A stretch of 9,498 nucleotides of DNA. It comes from Candidatus Magasanikbacteria bacterium RIFCSPLOWO2_02_FULL_44_11 (GTDB lineage: Bacteria > Patescibacteriota > Patescibacteriia > Magasanikbacterales > GWA2-37-8). Made by a program: the position numbers and the translations under genes. Every line of letters starts with the position of its first letter. Position 1 is the first letter of the stretch. The stretch is taken from the NCBI GenBank assembly GCA_001783035.1, contig MFQK01000035.1, positions 27,387-36,884 on the forward strand, given 5' to 3'. The notes under the pieces were generated by a model that worked only from the letters and a program-made list of their open reading frames with translations, searched no databases and was not told where the DNA came from. This document shows, piece after piece, positions 1-5,551 of this stretch.

Positions 1-2165
1 ACATGGACGTAGCTTTGCAAAAACATCCGGATATCGTCAAAAAATATTTCATGACGCAGTGCGTGCCGATCAACGACCACAAATTTTCCATGCTCCACGC
101 GGCGGTCTGGAGTGGGGGCACCTTTATTTATATTCCAAAAAATGTTTCTTTGGACCTGCCTCTGCAAGCCTACTTTCGCATGAACGCGCAATCGAGCGGC
201 CAATTTGAACATACCTTAATAATTGCCGATGAAGGTTCACAAGTACATTATATAGAAGGCTGCAGCGCGCCGCGCTACAACAGCAATTCACTCCACGCCG
301 GCTGCGTGGAAATTTTTGTCCATAAAAATGCGCGCGTCCGTTATTCGTCGATTGAAAACTGGTCCAAGGATACCTATAACCTGAACACAAAAAGGGCACT
401 GGTTGATGAAGACGGCGTTATCGAGTGGGTTAACGGCAATATGGGTTGTCTCACAGAAAAAGCCAAAATTTTTACGACGGGCGGTCTAGTAAGTATCAAA
501 GATATTGATAAAGGTGCGACTGTTTATTCATGGGATCAACAAAAAAATAAATTGGTGACATCGAAAGTGACTGAAAAAATAATGAGTGGTCAAAAAAATG
601 TTTTTCTCCTCAGAACCGCGGGGAGAGAAATCGAAGCAAGTGCAAATCATCCTTTTTTAACGTTGGTGCATAAAAAAAGGAACGCGAAACATAAAAAAGC
701 CTTCTTTGAATTTGCCTGGAAGCCGCTCGACGAATTAGGCCCGGGCGACCTTATCGGCATTACCAAAAAAATTCCTTTAATCAACAAAGCACATTCTTTA
801 CCTATTGTTACGCCCGAACGTATAAAAAGCAAAAATCAATATGCTACATTTACCATGCCAGGCGCGCATCTCTATAATGATATACTTATTCCTAAAGAAA
901 CGACTGCGGATTTCATGTGGCTGATGGGTCTACTCACCGGTGACGGGCATGTTGATATACAACAAAACAAAATTAATATCGCCACTCATTACAAAGAAGA
1001 TTATCGCGATCTTCTTTGTGCTACTCTAAAAAAACTTTTCAATTATACGGTGACGGAAAAAAAGGATCGTTATATTATTATCAATTCAAAAACACTGTGC
1101 CGATTATTCTCGAAAATCGGTTTTTGCGGCTCAGCCGATACGAAGAAAATTCCACCCTGGGTTTTTGAATTACCCGAAGAACAAATACAAGCATTCTTGG
1201 CGGGCTATTTCGATTCCGATGGGCACGTGGCAAGCTATGCTCTAGTATTTACTAGTATTAACAAAGAGCTTCTGGATCAAGTAAAGTTGTTAGGGATAAA
1301 CCTCGGTTATGGAGTTTCACAAATTATAAAACATAGAGCTGCCGGAACAGCAATGATACTTGGAAAAAAATGTAACACTCGCGACTCCTGGCGTTTACTT
1401 TTCAATGGCTCAAAAATATTTCAATTGCCGGCCCGATGCCAAAAAAAACGCAATAAAATAAACATCCTAAAAACAAGGCGAAATTTTACAACAGCGAACG
1501 GTCTTAATTTTCGAAGTAAAACCAATGAAGAGGTTGGTTTTTCAAAAATTATTTCTATAAAAAAACTTGGCGTGCGGTCGACCTACGATATCGAGGTGGA
1601 AAAAAACCATAATTTTATCGCCAACGGATTAATAGTGCATAATAGCGGAGTAACTATGCTCTATCCGTCTTCTATTTTGCGCGGCCGTGGAGCTCGCTCA
1701 GACAGTTTAGGCATCGCCTTCGCCGGCCCCGGCCAAAACCAGGATACCGGCGCGAAAGCCATCCACGCCGCGCCCCAAACCAGTTCAAATATTATTTCCA
1801 AATCTATTTCTGTCAATGGCGGTATTAATACGTTTCGCGGTTTGATCAAAATCACGCCGACGGCCACAAACGTGAACGCCTCGATGGTATGCGATGCGCT
1901 TCTGATCGGGAAAAAATCTATCGCCAACACGATTCCTGAATTGAAAATTAAAAATGATCAAGTTAATGTGGCGCACGAAGCTCGGGTCGGTAAAATCGGT
2001 GAAGAAGAAATTTTCTTTTTACAATCACGCGGATTGTCGGAAGAAGAAGCGACGCGTTTGGTTGTGTCTGGTTTTATCGAACCGATCGTCAAAGCATTGC
2101 CGGTTGAATACGCACTTGAACTCAATAAACTAATTGAGATGGAAATGGAAGGCGCTGTTGGGTAA
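1..2165 (+). CDS. sufB: SufB, Fe-S cluster scaffold subunit, 5'-partial, interrupted by an intein
   Basis: SufB is the core scaffold of the cytoplasmic SUF machine and builds Fe-S clusters together with the ATPase SufC. The frame is open to the left edge. After removal of the intein (residues 149-547, counted from the ATG at base 3) about 321 host residues remain. SufB proteins usually have about 470, so roughly the first 150 are outside the window and the ATG at base 3 is probably internal. Recognisable SufB stretches are GGTFIYIPKNV, PLQAYFRMN, GQFEHTLIIADEGSQVHYIEG, WVNGNMG joined to SGVTMLYP, DTGAKAIHAAPQTSSNIISK, and the ending ALELNKLIEMEMEGAVG. Cys630 (in VCDALLIG) and Glu659 (in HEARVGKIG) appear to match the Cys and Glu that are important in E. 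coli SufB. The host part resembles actinobacterial SufB more than E. coli SufB, judged from memory. The gene ends in TAA and is followed by hairpins and a convergent gene, so it is separated from sufS. Confidence 0.96.
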   Translation, partial: MDVALQKHPDIVKKYFMTQCVPINDHKFSMLHAAVWSGGTFIYIPKNVSLDLPLQAYFRMNAQSSGQFEHTLIIADEGSQVHYIEGCSAPRYNSNSLHAGCVEIFVHKNARVRYSSIENWSKDTYNLNTKRALVDEDGVIEWVNGNMGCLTEKAKIFTTGGLVSIKDIDKGATVYSWDQQKNKLVTSKVTEKIMSGQKNVFLLRTAGREIEASANHPFLTLVHKKRNAKHKKAFFEFAWKPLDELGPGDLIGITKKIPLINKAHSLPIVTPERIKSKNQYATFTMPGAHLYNDILIPKETTADFMWLMGLLTGDGHVDIQQNKINIATHYKEDYRDLLCATLKKLFNYTVTEKKDRYIIINSKTLCRLFSKIGFCGSADTKKIPPWVFELPEEQIQAFLAGYFDSDGHVASYALVFTSINKELLDQVKLLGINLGYGVSQIIKHRAAGTAMILGKKCNTRDSWRLLFNGSKIFQLPARCQKKRNKINILKTRRNFTTANGLNFRSKTNEEVGFSKIISIKKLGVRSTYDIEVEKNHNFIANGLIVHNSGVTMLYPSSILRGRGARSDSLGIAFAGPGQNQDTGAKAIHAAPQTSSNIISKSISVNGGINTFRGLIKITPTATNVNASMVCDALLIGKKSIANTIPELKIKNDQVNVAHEARVGKIGEEEIFFLQSRGLSEEEATRLVVSGFIEPIVKALPVEYALELNKLIEMEMEGAVG
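447..1643 (+). mobile_element. Intein (399 aa) with LAGLIDADG homing endonuclease, inside sufB
   Basis: This is an in-frame protein-splicing element. It begins with Cys149 (CLTEKAKIFTTGG, block A) and ends with the His-Asn pair (NHNFIANGLIVHN, blocks F and G), followed by Ser as the +1 nucleophile. Block B is EIEASANHPFL with the conserved His216; Ser replaces the usual Thr of the TxxH motif. Two LAGLIDADG motifs of the DOD endonuclease are present: LMGLLTGDG (residues 307-315) and LAGYFDSDG (399-407). Both keep their acidic catalytic residues, and KIPPWVFELPEEQIQAF precedes the second. Excision would join WVNGNMG to SGVTMLYP, which restores a normal SufB core. The intein looks clearly more AT-rich and lysine-rich than the flanking sufB codons, which suggests separate acquisition. 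No stop or frameshift interrupts it, so both splicing and homing could be active. Confidence 0.96.
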
Positions 2166-2204
2166 CACTCTTTTGTTTTCTACTTTGTAGAAGGCAAAAG
2201 AGTG
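2166..2204. terminator. Long stem-loop after the sufB stop, possible bidirectional end
   Basis: CACTCTTTTG (2166-2175) pairs perfectly with CAAAAGAGTG (2195-2204). Inside it, TTCTAC (2178-2183) pairs with GTAGAA (2187-2192) around a TTT loop, and two T-G wobble pairs bridge the gap, giving about 18 bp. It starts on the base after the sufB TAA and lies between two convergent genes. No T-tract follows on either strand, so it may act as an RNA 3'-end stabiliser or a weak terminator, not a classical intrinsic one. Confidence 0.5.
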
Positions 2205-2206
2205 GT

Positions 2207-2249
2207 GACGAGTCGCGTAAGCGGCACGTAGCCACTCACACGACTCGTC
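2207..2249. repeat. Inverted repeat (hairpin) at the convergent gene end
   Basis: GACGAGTCG (2207-2215) pairs with CGACTCGTC (2241-2249) around a 25-nt loop. A competing pairing exists between AGTGG (2201-2205) and CCACT (2232-2236). The right arm ends one base before the stop codon of the minus-strand 97-residue gene. No T-run follows. It probably marks the 3' end of that gene's transcript, but a protein-binding role cannot be excluded. Confidence 0.4.
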
Positions 2250-2250
2250 G

Positions 2251-2544
2251 TCAGGTGATCTCGGTTTCCTCAATAATGAGATTGAACTCATGCGCCCTTT
2301 TCAAGATCGTATCCTTCCCTTCTCGGTTCGTAAAAAGAAAGAGGCGGTTGTTGGTCTTGTCGAGGCGCCCGAGCACCCTGATTTCGAAATAGTCCGGAGC
2401 TGATTCAGCCTGCTCTTTCAAAAACTTCTTGAACCGCCGGGCCTGGTTCGTTGGTAATCTCCCTTCAACAATATATCCAGGAGTTAGGGACTTTGGAGGA
2501 GAAACTTGTTTCTTTTCCTTCTTGGACCGCTGTTGCTTCGGCAT
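2251..2544 (-). CDS. Small basic hypothetical protein, 97 aa
   Basis: I do not recognise the family. The first 20 or so residues are strongly basic and probably disordered (PKQQRSKKEKKQVSPPKS). A compact mixed alpha/beta region follows: a Lys/Arg-rich helix around residues 33-47 (NQARRFKKFLKEQ) and then predicted strands (YFEIRVLGRL, NNRLFLFTNREG). The basic head could mean nucleic-acid or ribosome binding, but that is only a guess. It is very likely a real gene. An AGGAGG lies 7 nt before the ATG, which is unusual in this window where most genes lack one, and a TTGACA promoter sits upstream. It runs convergently to sufB and lies downstream of the tRNA-like gene on the same strand. It splits the suf genes into two groups and shows no visible link to Fe-S biology. 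Confidence 0.8.
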   Translation of the reverse strand: MPKQQRSKKEKKQVSPPKSLTPGYIVEGRLPTNQARRFKKFLKEQAESAPDYFEIRVLGRLDKTNNRLFLFTNREGKDTILKRAHEFNLIIEETEIT

Positions 2545-2551
2545 GGTATTG

Positions 2552-2557
2552 CCTCCT
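2552..2557 (-). promoter_or_regulatory. Strong ribosome binding site for the 97-aa gene
   Basis: On the minus strand AGGAGG lies 7 nt before the ATG whose first base is 2544. This fixes the start of the 97-residue protein. It is the only full-consensus Shine-Dalgarno site placed before a start in this window; the suf genes have none I can recognise. Confidence 0.85.
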
Positions 2558-2572
2558 TATTAAGGTTTTTCA

Positions 2573-2601
2573 AAGCTACCATTCTTATCACCAATTGTCA
2601 A
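2573..2601 (-). promoter_or_regulatory. Sigma70-type promoter of the 97-aa gene
   Basis: The minus strand reads TTGACA (2601-2596), a 17-nt spacer, then TAGCTT (2578-2573). The -35 is perfect and the spacing ideal, but the -10 matches the consensus at only three positions. Initiation near 2566 would give a leader of about 22 nt that contains the AGGAGG site. Confidence 0.6.
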
Positions 2602-2652
2602 GAATTATGACTATAAACAAAACAACTCTCCGAGCAGAAAGTTGTTTAACCG

Positions 2653-2724
2653 TGGACCGGCGGAGACCTGAACTCCGAACTGCAGTTGTCAAAAATGCTA
2701 TTTTACCAGTTAAACTACCGGCCC
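2653..2724 (-). tRNA. tRNA-like gene, isotype unresolved (UGA anticodon by geometry)
   Basis: The 72-nt minus-strand sequence folds as a cloverleaf. The acceptor GGGCCGG pairs with CCGGTCC (one G-U). T8 A9 are present. The D-stem GTTT/AAAT carries loop AACTGGTA with G18 G19. The T-stem CGGAG/CTCCG carries loop TTCAGGT. The anticodon stem GCATT/ACTGC has one T-C mismatch around the seven-base loop TTTGACA, which puts TGA (bases 2691-2689) at positions 34-36. That would read serine, but the four-base variable loop lacks the long arm of tRNA-Ser. Sliding the loop gives TTG (Gln) or GAC (Val) with more canonical loops but a broken stem. Other oddities are C37, G instead of A at position 58, and no encoded CCA (A73 is followed by CGG). 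It may be a divergent tRNA or a degenerate or repurposed copy. Confidence 0.7.
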
Positions 2725-2770
2725 AGTCCACACCACCATATTATCAAATGAGTAATAAATTTCTTATAAA

Positions 2771-2802
2771 GAAAACAAAAAAGTCCCACAGGGGACCTCT
2801 TT
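2771..2802 (-). terminator. Intrinsic terminator, minus strand
   Basis: The minus strand reads AAAGAGGTCCC (2802-2792), loop CTGT, then GGGACTTTTTT (2787-2777), followed by GTTTTC. The core GTCCC/GGGAC stem is perfect and the flanking A-rich arm pairs with the T-run, with two G-U pairs, for 11 bp in all. It is the clearest intrinsic terminator in the window. It faces away from sufS, so it must end a leftward transcript. On the plus strand there is no useful T-tract. Confidence 0.75.
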
Positions 2803-2844
2803 GCTGACAACTGCAGTTGACCAGTAGTTAGCTGGCAGCATCCT
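2771..2844 (-). ncRNA. Predicted ~70-nt minus-strand small RNA or tRNA leader
   Basis: This is inferred from signals, not homology. A TTGACA/TATTTT promoter (2879-2851) predicts a start near 2844, and a strong intrinsic terminator ends the transcript at about 2771. The RNA can fold with GCTG pairing to CAGC around an inner CCAG/CTGG hairpin and the self-complementary CAACTGCAGTTG. Its segment AACTGCAGTTGTCA is exactly complementary to positions 34-47 of the tRNA-like gene just downstream on the same strand. It could be a free small RNA, or an attenuated leader of the tRNA-like gene if the terminator is leaky. No known RNA family is recognised, and both ends are approximate. Confidence 0.5.
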
Positions 2845-2849
2845 ACAAA

Positions 2850-2855
2850 TAAAAT
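2850..2855 (+). promoter_or_regulatory. Possible -10 element for sufS
   Basis: TAAAAT matches five of six -10 positions and lies 11 nt before the sufS ATG, so the transcript would be almost leaderless. No convincing -35 is present; TTAGCT at 2828-2833, spaced 16 nt, is weak. The element overlaps the -10 of the opposing promoter. The sufS promoter is therefore only a suggestion. Confidence 0.25.
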
Positions 2856-2879
2856 ATCAGCTATAAATGTATATGTCAA
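2851..2879 (-). promoter_or_regulatory. Antisense promoter overlapping the sufS start codon
   Basis: On the minus strand TTGACA (2879-2874) is followed by exactly 17 nt and TATTTT (2856-2851). The -35 is perfect and the -10 matches at four of six positions. It fires away from sufS toward the terminator and the tRNA-like gene. The -35 lies within the first codons of sufS and the -10 in its leader, so polymerase here would occupy the sufS start region. Confidence 0.6.
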
Positions 2880-4078
2880 GAACAATAGATAAAGAAATTA
2901 TAAAGAATTTTACACTATTAAAGACAAACCAAAGCCTGGTTTATCTTGATAATGCCGCGACAACGCAAACCTGCGTTGCTGCTTTGAAAGCTATGGATGA
3001 TTATTACACCAAGTCACGCGCCAATATTCATCGCGGCGTGTATAATTTGAGTATCCGTGCGACAGAACAGTATGAGGCGGCGCGCGACCAGGTCGCTTCC
3101 TATATTAATGCCGATCGTGAAGAAATAATTTTTACCTCGGGCACAACCCACTCCTTGAACCAACTAGCTTACTCACTCTCCCCTCGCCTCTCACATCGTG
3201 ACAACATTGTCCTGACACGCTTGGAACACCATGCGAACATCGTACCGTGGCAACAAATGGCCAAACATTACGGATTTACTATTCGCTATGCCGAACTAAA
3301 CAAAGACGGCGAGCTCAATGCTAATTCTTTCCAAAAAGTAATTAATGCTAACACTAAAATTGTTAGTTTTACACTCGTCTCTAACGTGCTCGGCACGGTC
3401 GCTCCAGGCCAAGAAATTATTAAACTCGCGCAGGCCAGCAAAGCCGTCACGATAGTTGATGCTGCTCAAGCAGCAGCCCACATAACGCTCGACGTTAAAA
3501 AATTAAACTGTGACTTCTTAGTTTTTTCAGGACATAAAATGTATGGCCCGACAGGTATTGGTGTCTTATACGGAAAAAAGATCTTTTTAGAAGAACACCT
3601 TGAACCATTTTTGTTTGGCGGAGAAATGGTACAAAGTGTGTCATATGAGAACGCCACCTGGGCCGAGCTGCCTTACAAATTCGAAGCTGGCACGCCGAAC
3701 ATTGCCGGGGCAATCGGTTTAGGTGCGGCTGTTGGTTGGATAAAAAAAGCCGGCATTAAAAAAATGGCCACCCAAGAAGAAAAAGTTATCTCCTACGCAT
3801 TTAAAAAACTTACTCCTCTCGTAAAAATTGTCGGTACCCGAAAAAATCGAATTGGCATTATTTCCTTTACCATCCCGGGCATTCATCCGCATGATATCGC
3901 CGAAGTTCTCAATCAAAACCAAGTATGTATCCGCACCGGTTATCACTGCGCCGAGCCGCTCCATCATCATCTGGGTTTGAATGGTACGGCACGCCTGTCC
4001 ATCGGAGTCTACAACACCACCAAAGACATTGACGCTTTGGTCGTCGGTATAAAAAAAGTAAAAAAACTATTTGCCTAG
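2867..4078 (+). CDS. sufS: SufS, group II cysteine desulfurase
   Basis: SufS is a PLP enzyme that takes sulfur from L-cysteine, leaves alanine, and passes the persulfide to a partner, here presumably the SufU-like protein encoded next. The length of 403 residues is normal. Visible motifs in order are YLDNAATTQ near the N-terminus, RANIHRGVYNLS, the PLP-phosphate loop TSGTTHSLN, LEHHANIVPWQQ with the active-site His at 121-122, VDAAQAAAH with the cofactor-contacting Asp and Gln, the Schiff-base Lys224 in SGHKMYGPTGIGVLYG, and the persulfide Cys361 in RTGYHCAEPLH. RLSIGVYNTTKDID supplies the C-terminal substrate-binding Arg. All expected catalytic residues are present. The ATG at 2867 is used; a second in-frame ATG at 2873 is equally possible and no Shine-Dalgarno site decides between them. 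It heads the packed sufS-sufU-sufC-DUF59 group. Confidence 0.97.
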   Translation: MYMSRTIDKEIIKNFTLLKTNQSLVYLDNAATTQTCVAALKAMDDYYTKSRANIHRGVYNLSIRATEQYEAARDQVASYINADREEIIFTSGTTHSLNQLAYSLSPRLSHRDNIVLTRLEHHANIVPWQQMAKHYGFTIRYAELNKDGELNANSFQKVINANTKIVSFTLVSNVLGTVAPGQEIIKLAQASKAVTIVDAAQAAAHITLDVKKLNCDFLVFSGHKMYGPTGIGVLYGKKIFLEEHLEPFLFGGEMVQSVSYENATWAELPYKFEAGTPNIAGAIGLGAAVGWIKKAGIKKMATQEEKVISYAFKKLTPLVKIVGTRKNRIGIISFTIPGIHPHDIAEVLNQNQVCIRTGYHCAEPLHHHLGLNGTARLSIGVYNTTKDIDALVVGIKKVKKLFA

Positions 4079-4079
4079 T

Positions 4080-4460
4080 ATGGAAATGTATTCAGAACTT
4101 ATCCTTGATCTCTACAAGCATCCTGCTAATAAAGGCAACTTGCCGAATTATACTGTCCGCTGGGAAGAGCACAACCCGCTCTGTGGCGATACAGTCGCCA
4201 TAGAAATTGATTTTGGCAAGAAGGGGGAAATTAAAAATATTGCCTGGCAAGGTAATGGTTGCGTGGTTTCTCAAACTGCCGCATCGCTCCTTACCGACCA
4301 CGTTAAGGATAAAACTACCAAAGTGGCGGCCAAATTCTCATCAGAAGAAATGCTTGAATTGCTTGGCCTTACTAAACTAAACCCGACCAGATTGCGCTGC
4401 GCGCTGCTCGGATTGAAAACCTTACAAAAAGCACTTGCTTCTTATGTCGCTCGAACTTAA
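4080..4460 (+). CDS. sufU: SufU/IscU-like scaffold or sulfur-transfer protein, short form
   Basis: This family carries sulfur or nascent clusters between the desulfurase and the scaffold. In Gram-positive bacteria SufU is a zinc-dependent sulfurtransferase partner of SufS. The likely metal and sulfur ligands are Cys35 and Asp37 (NPLCGD), Cys61 (GNGCVVSQTAASLL) and Cys107 (RLRCALLGLKTLQKAL). Arg rather than His before the last Cys, and the C-terminal helix, resemble SufU. However, the gap between the second and third Cys is only 45 residues, as in IscU, so the extra segment typical of SufU is missing. The protein has 126 residues from the ATG at 4080, one base after the sufS stop. A TTG at 4071 would add only three residues and overlap sufS. 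There is no clear ribosome site, so translation is probably coupled to sufS. Confidence 0.93.
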   Translation: MEMYSELILDLYKHPANKGNLPNYTVRWEEHNPLCGDTVAIEIDFGKKGEIKNIAWQGNGCVVSQTAASLLTDHVKDKTTKVAAKFSSEEMLELLGLTKLNPTRLRCALLGLKTLQKALASYVART

Positions 4461-5181
4461 AAACTTACACATCACCACAGCTGGCAAGGAAATTGTCTCC
4501 GGTTTGAGTTTAACTATTAAACCGGGCGAAGTTCACGCCATCATGGGTCCTAACGGTTCAGGTAAATCGACACTCGCCAACGCTATTATGGGACATCCTA
4601 AATATACTATCACCAAGGGCATGGTGATGGTGGACGGGAAAAATATCACCAGTCTTTCAGCCGATAAAAAAGCCAAAGCCGGACTCTTTCTTTCGCCACA
4701 ACACCCTCCGGAGATACCTGGTGTGACTATGGCTAACTTTTTACGCGTGGCGACCGCTGCCATGACCGGAAAAAAAAACAAAATTTTAGAATTTCGTAAA
4801 GATCTGGCCGAGAAAATGAAAAACTTGCAAATGGACCAGACCTTTGCGACGCGTTACCTCAATACTGGATTTTCCGGCGGTGAGAAAAAACGCGCCGAAA
4901 TCTTGCAACTGGCGATTTTGAACCCTAAATATGCCGTCCTCGATGAAACCGACTCCGGACTCGACGTTGACGCGTTGAAAATTGTGTCCGCCGGCATCAA
5001 CCAATATAAAAGCAAAGAACACGGACTATTAATTATCACCCACTATAATCGGATACTCGAATATATTGAACCGGACTATGTCCATGTCATGTACCAAGGC
5101 AAAATCGTCCAGTGCGGCAGTAAAGCCTTGGCCAAAGAAATCGAGAAAAAAGGTTATGCTCATTTTGCTTTAAAAAGTTGA
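4444..5181 (+). CDS. sufC: SufC, ATPase subunit of the SUF scaffold complex
   Basis: SufC is a soluble ABC-type ATPase that drives conformational change in the SufB scaffold during cluster assembly. Its 245 residues are the usual size. It shows Walker A GPNGSGKST (residues 35-43), the Q-loop in LFLSPQHPPEIPGV, the ABC signature FSGGEKKRAE (143-152), Walker B YAVLDETDSGLD (163-174) with catalytic Glu168, and the H-loop His200 in IITHYNRIL. The LDETDSGLDVDALK stretch and the absence of membrane segments identify SufC rather than a transporter ATPase. The ATG at 4444 is preferred, with a 17-nt overlap with sufU that implies coupled translation; an upstream TTG at 4435 is less likely. Its partner SufB lies beyond the minus-strand island, and no SufD is visible here. 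Confidence 0.97.
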   Translation: MSLELKNLHITTAGKEIVSGLSLTIKPGEVHAIMGPNGSGKSTLANAIMGHPKYTITKGMVMVDGKNITSLSADKKAKAGLFLSPQHPPEIPGVTMANFLRVATAAMTGKKNKILEFRKDLAEKMKNLQMDQTFATRYLNTGFSGGEKKRAEILQLAILNPKYAVLDETDSGLDVDALKIVSAGINQYKSKEHGLLIITHYNRILEYIEPDYVHVMYQGKIVQCGSKALAKEIEKKGYAHFALKS

Positions 5182-5200
5182 GCACATTTTGCCTAAACAT

Positions 5201-5491
5201 ATGACATTTACCAAAGACGATATTATCGATATCCTTAAAACAGTCCTGGACCCGGAAGTCCACTTGGATGTCTGGACAATGGGCCTGATTTATAACATCG
5301 AAGTCACTGGAAAAAAAGTTGCAATCCTTATGACCTATACGACTCCTTTCTGCCCTTGGGGACCACAACTTAACGACGAAATAATAACAACTCTTAAAGA
5401 CCACCTCGGCGCGACAGAGGTGGATATAACACTTACTTTTGACCCGCCGTATAAAATGACCGAGGATTTGCGTGCCATGCTTGGCATATAA
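5201..5491 (+). CDS. DUF59/MIP18-family Fe-S maturation factor (SufT/PaaD-like)
   Basis: Single-domain DUF59 proteins help Fe-S cluster assembly or delivery to targets and are often encoded in suf operons. The 96 residues cover the whole domain: DPEVHLDVWTMGLIYNIEV (17-35), the conserved Thr/Cys segment TYTTPFCPWGPQ with Cys51, and the C-terminal DITLTFDPPYKMTEDLRAMLG. The ATG at 5201 is preferred because the domain begins right after it; a TTG at 5189 would add only four residues. It follows sufC by 19 nt and probably shares its transcript. Whether it matches SufT function in particular cannot be told from sequence, so no symbol is given. Confidence 0.92.
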   Translation: MTFTKDDIIDILKTVLDPEVHLDVWTMGLIYNIEVTGKKVAILMTYTTPFCPWGPQLNDEIITTLKDHLGATEVDITLTFDPPYKMTEDLRAMLGI

Positions 5492-5501
5492 GGAGCCAAC
5501 C

Positions 5502-5530
5502 TTGTCAAAAAAAAATATTGCTTGTATACT
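5502..5530 (+). promoter_or_regulatory. Near-consensus promoter upstream of the ferredoxin gene
   Basis: TTGTCA (5502-5507), a 17-nt spacer with an A-run, then TATACT (5525-5530). Both hexamers match sigma70-type consensus at five of six positions. Initiation near 5537 leaves a leader of only about 15 nt before the ATG at 5552. It lies in the 60-nt gap after the DUF59 gene, so the ferredoxin can be expressed independently of the suf genes. Confidence 0.65.
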
Positions 5531-5551
5531 AGCGGACGTATTTATAAAACT

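Noticed and set aside
2451..2807. Plus-strand frame of 118 codons across the island
   Set aside because: It runs antisense through the promoter and 5' end of the 97-residue gene and through the tRNA-like gene. It resembles no protein I know.
2805..2850. Second partial tRNA near TAGTTAGCTGGCAGCATCC
   Set aside because: The D-arm-like look does not extend to an acceptor or T-arm. The shared AACTGCAGTT is better explained as antisense complementarity.
5179..5181. TGA read as glycine (code 25)
   Set aside because: TGA ends sufC, the surface protein and the 97-residue protein at sensible family lengths, so it acts as a stop here.
5491..5504. AGGAG followed by TTG as a ribosome site and start upstream of the ferredoxin
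   Set aside because: That TTG is out of frame with the ferredoxin and leads to only a short frame. The same bases form the -35 of a better-supported promoter.
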